Below, in pieces: positions 63,633-64,000 of a stretch of DNA of 64,000 bases. Location: the NCBI RefSeq assembly GCF_000717025.1, contig NZ_JNXG01000017.1:350249-414248 (forward strand), given 5' to 3'. Within the stretch, counting starts at the first letter, position 1. Each line of letters starts with the position of its first letter. This stretch comes from Streptomyces atroolivaceus (GTDB taxonomy: Bacteria; Actinomycetota; Actinomycetes; Streptomycetales; Streptomycetaceae). The notes beneath the pieces are model-generated. The model searched no databases. It was given only the letters and a program-made list of their open reading frames with translations, and was not told where the DNA came from. A program made the position numbers and the translations under genes.

Positions 63633-63671
63633 GCCGGTCCGGATCCGCTTCCCGGGCGGATCCGGACCGGC
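63633..63671 (+). terminator. Hairpin terminator after serine hydrolase
   Basis: A perfect 16-bp stem (GCCGGTCCGGATCCGC and GCGGATCCGGACCGGC) with a 7-nt loop, about 118 bp past the stop codon. Confidence 0.75.
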
Positions 63672-63719
63672 GAGGCCGAGCGTGGTGTCGCTCTCTCCGG
63701 GACGCCCATGCCTCGACAT

Positions 63720-63770
63720 CAGGGAGCGCGTCGTCAGGGAACGCGTTCGGCAGGGAACGCGTCTGTCAGG
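63720..63770. repeat. Short tandem repeat CAGGGARCGCGT
   Basis: Units start at 63720, 63735 and 63751 (CAGGGAGCGCGT, CAGGGAACGCGT, CAGGGAACGCGT) with 3-4 variable bases between, and a partial fourth (CAGG) at 63767. It lies upstream of the riboswitch. Confidence 0.7.
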
Positions 63771-63826
63771 CTGCGGGCACGTGCCGCGCGATGCGCTCAC
63801 AGAAGGACCCCGGCTGTCGACATTCC

Positions 63827-63854
63827 TCCTGTGAAGATTGCGTAGATCACAGGA
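63827..63854. promoter_or_regulatory. Inverted repeat TCCTGTGA ... TCACAGGA before the riboswitch
   Basis: Perfect 8-bp arms with a 12-bp spacer, ending 16 bp before the riboswitch. The spacer contains TAGATC, a possible -10 box, so a bound regulator would block the promoter. Confidence 0.5.
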
Positions 63855-63869
63855 TGGTCACTAAGGTCG

Positions 63870-64000
63870 GGCCTCGAACCTTCGCACGGATGATCGCCCC
63901 GCCCGGGGTGACAGCGAAGGAACCGCCGAGTCCGTGACGTGCACGGAGCCGGGGATTGGCGTCTGTCCCCCACATCCCGGTAGGCGGCTCGAGGAAGAAG
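63870..64000 (+). ncRNA. ydaO-yuaA (c-di-AMP) riboswitch, truncated at window end
   Basis: Closing helix CCTCGA (63872-63877) pairs with TCGAGG (63989-63994), and CCTTCGC (63879-63885) pairs with GCGAAGG (63914-63920). Between are the conserved elements GAACCGCCGAGTCCG and CACGGAGCCGGGG, and GGTAGGCGGCTCGAGG near the end, as in Streptomyces ydaO leaders. The class binds c-di-AMP and usually turns expression off. In Streptomyces these leaders precede rpf and other cell-wall hydrolase genes; the controlled gene would start beyond base 64000. Confidence 0.85.

Noticed and set aside
63827..63854. TGTGA...TCACA considered as a CRP site
   Set aside because: Spacing is 12 bp instead of the 6 bp of CRP sites, so it is kept only as an unassigned inverted repeat.

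Overview
The window looks like a stretch of a Streptomyces (or very close actinomycete) chromosome. G+C is very high, codon third positions are almost all G or C, GTG starts and 4-base ATGA/GTGA overlaps are common, and the gene content is typical: Tat-exported PhoD, a secreted prokaryotic phospholipase A2, a SoxR with the Streptomyces iron-sulfur motif, an AA10 oxygenase with a LAXTG wall-sorting signal, dnaE2, a macrolide glycosyltransferase, and a ydaO-type riboswitch. Only one in-frame TTA (bldA-type) codon was found. No tRNA, rRNA, insertion sequence or CRISPR array was seen. The window starts inside an acyl-CoA dehydrogenase gene and ends inside a riboswitch.

Layout. 1-7.8 kb: acyl-CoA dehydrogenase end, secreted M28 aminopeptidase, secreted DUF642-like protein, an SDR/acyl-CoA ligase/TetR operon, and a Tat-exported DUF1343 (NamZ-type) muramidase. 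7.8-16 kb: penicillin acylase homologue, zinc-ribbon hypothetical, soxR, MaoC hydratase, TetR regulators, YiaAB protein, a second acyl-CoA dehydrogenase. 16-20.5 kb: ArsR and EamA genes, then an aldehyde/alcohol dehydrogenase operon. 20.7-28.7 kb: MFS and CitMHS transporters, molybdopterin oxidoreductase with TetR, hmgA with GntR. 28.8-33 kb: a stand-alone type ISP C-terminal-domain protein, a small conserved protein, a Ser/Thr kinase, a secreted SGNH lipase. 34-36.6 kb: a translationally coupled GT2-GT2-polysaccharide deacetylase operon. 36.7-39.7 kb: AAA ATPase, GntR, GNAT, DUF402. 39.7-45.4 kb: a small group that looks like an uncharacterised biosynthetic locus (GT-B glycosyltransferase, alpha/beta hydrolase with Cys at the nucleophile position, carrier protein-aryl-AMP ligase fusion, methyltransferase-Nudix-VOC fusion). 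45.4-49.3 kb: tctCBA with a divergent CitB-type response regulator. 49.4-54 kb: PhoD, wall-anchored LPMO, secreted lipase. 53.7-58.1 kb: an ImuB-like Y-family protein overlapping dnaE2, with an SOS box upstream. 58.3-63.5 kb: membrane protein, small ORF, macrolide glycosyltransferase with a candidate 8-residue leader peptide, phospholipase A2, TTA-containing serine hydrolase. The right edge is a c-di-AMP (ydaO) riboswitch whose gene lies outside the window.

How the genes work together. Much of the left half is local CoA-ester and aldehyde catabolism run by TetR repressors. Two 16-bp copies of TGAGCAAGCGCTTAGA lie at the MaoC gene and at a TetR gene. Two 15-bp near-palindromes lie at a TetR/acyl-CoA dehydrogenase pair and at the aldehyde dehydrogenase operon 5 kb away. 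A third operator-like site lies at the SDR/ligase operon. A 16-bp motif shared by the citMHS and tctC upstream regions, 25 kb apart, suggests that the CitB-type regulator controls both tricarboxylate transport systems. All functional statements come from reading the sequence and from family knowledge; no database search was run.
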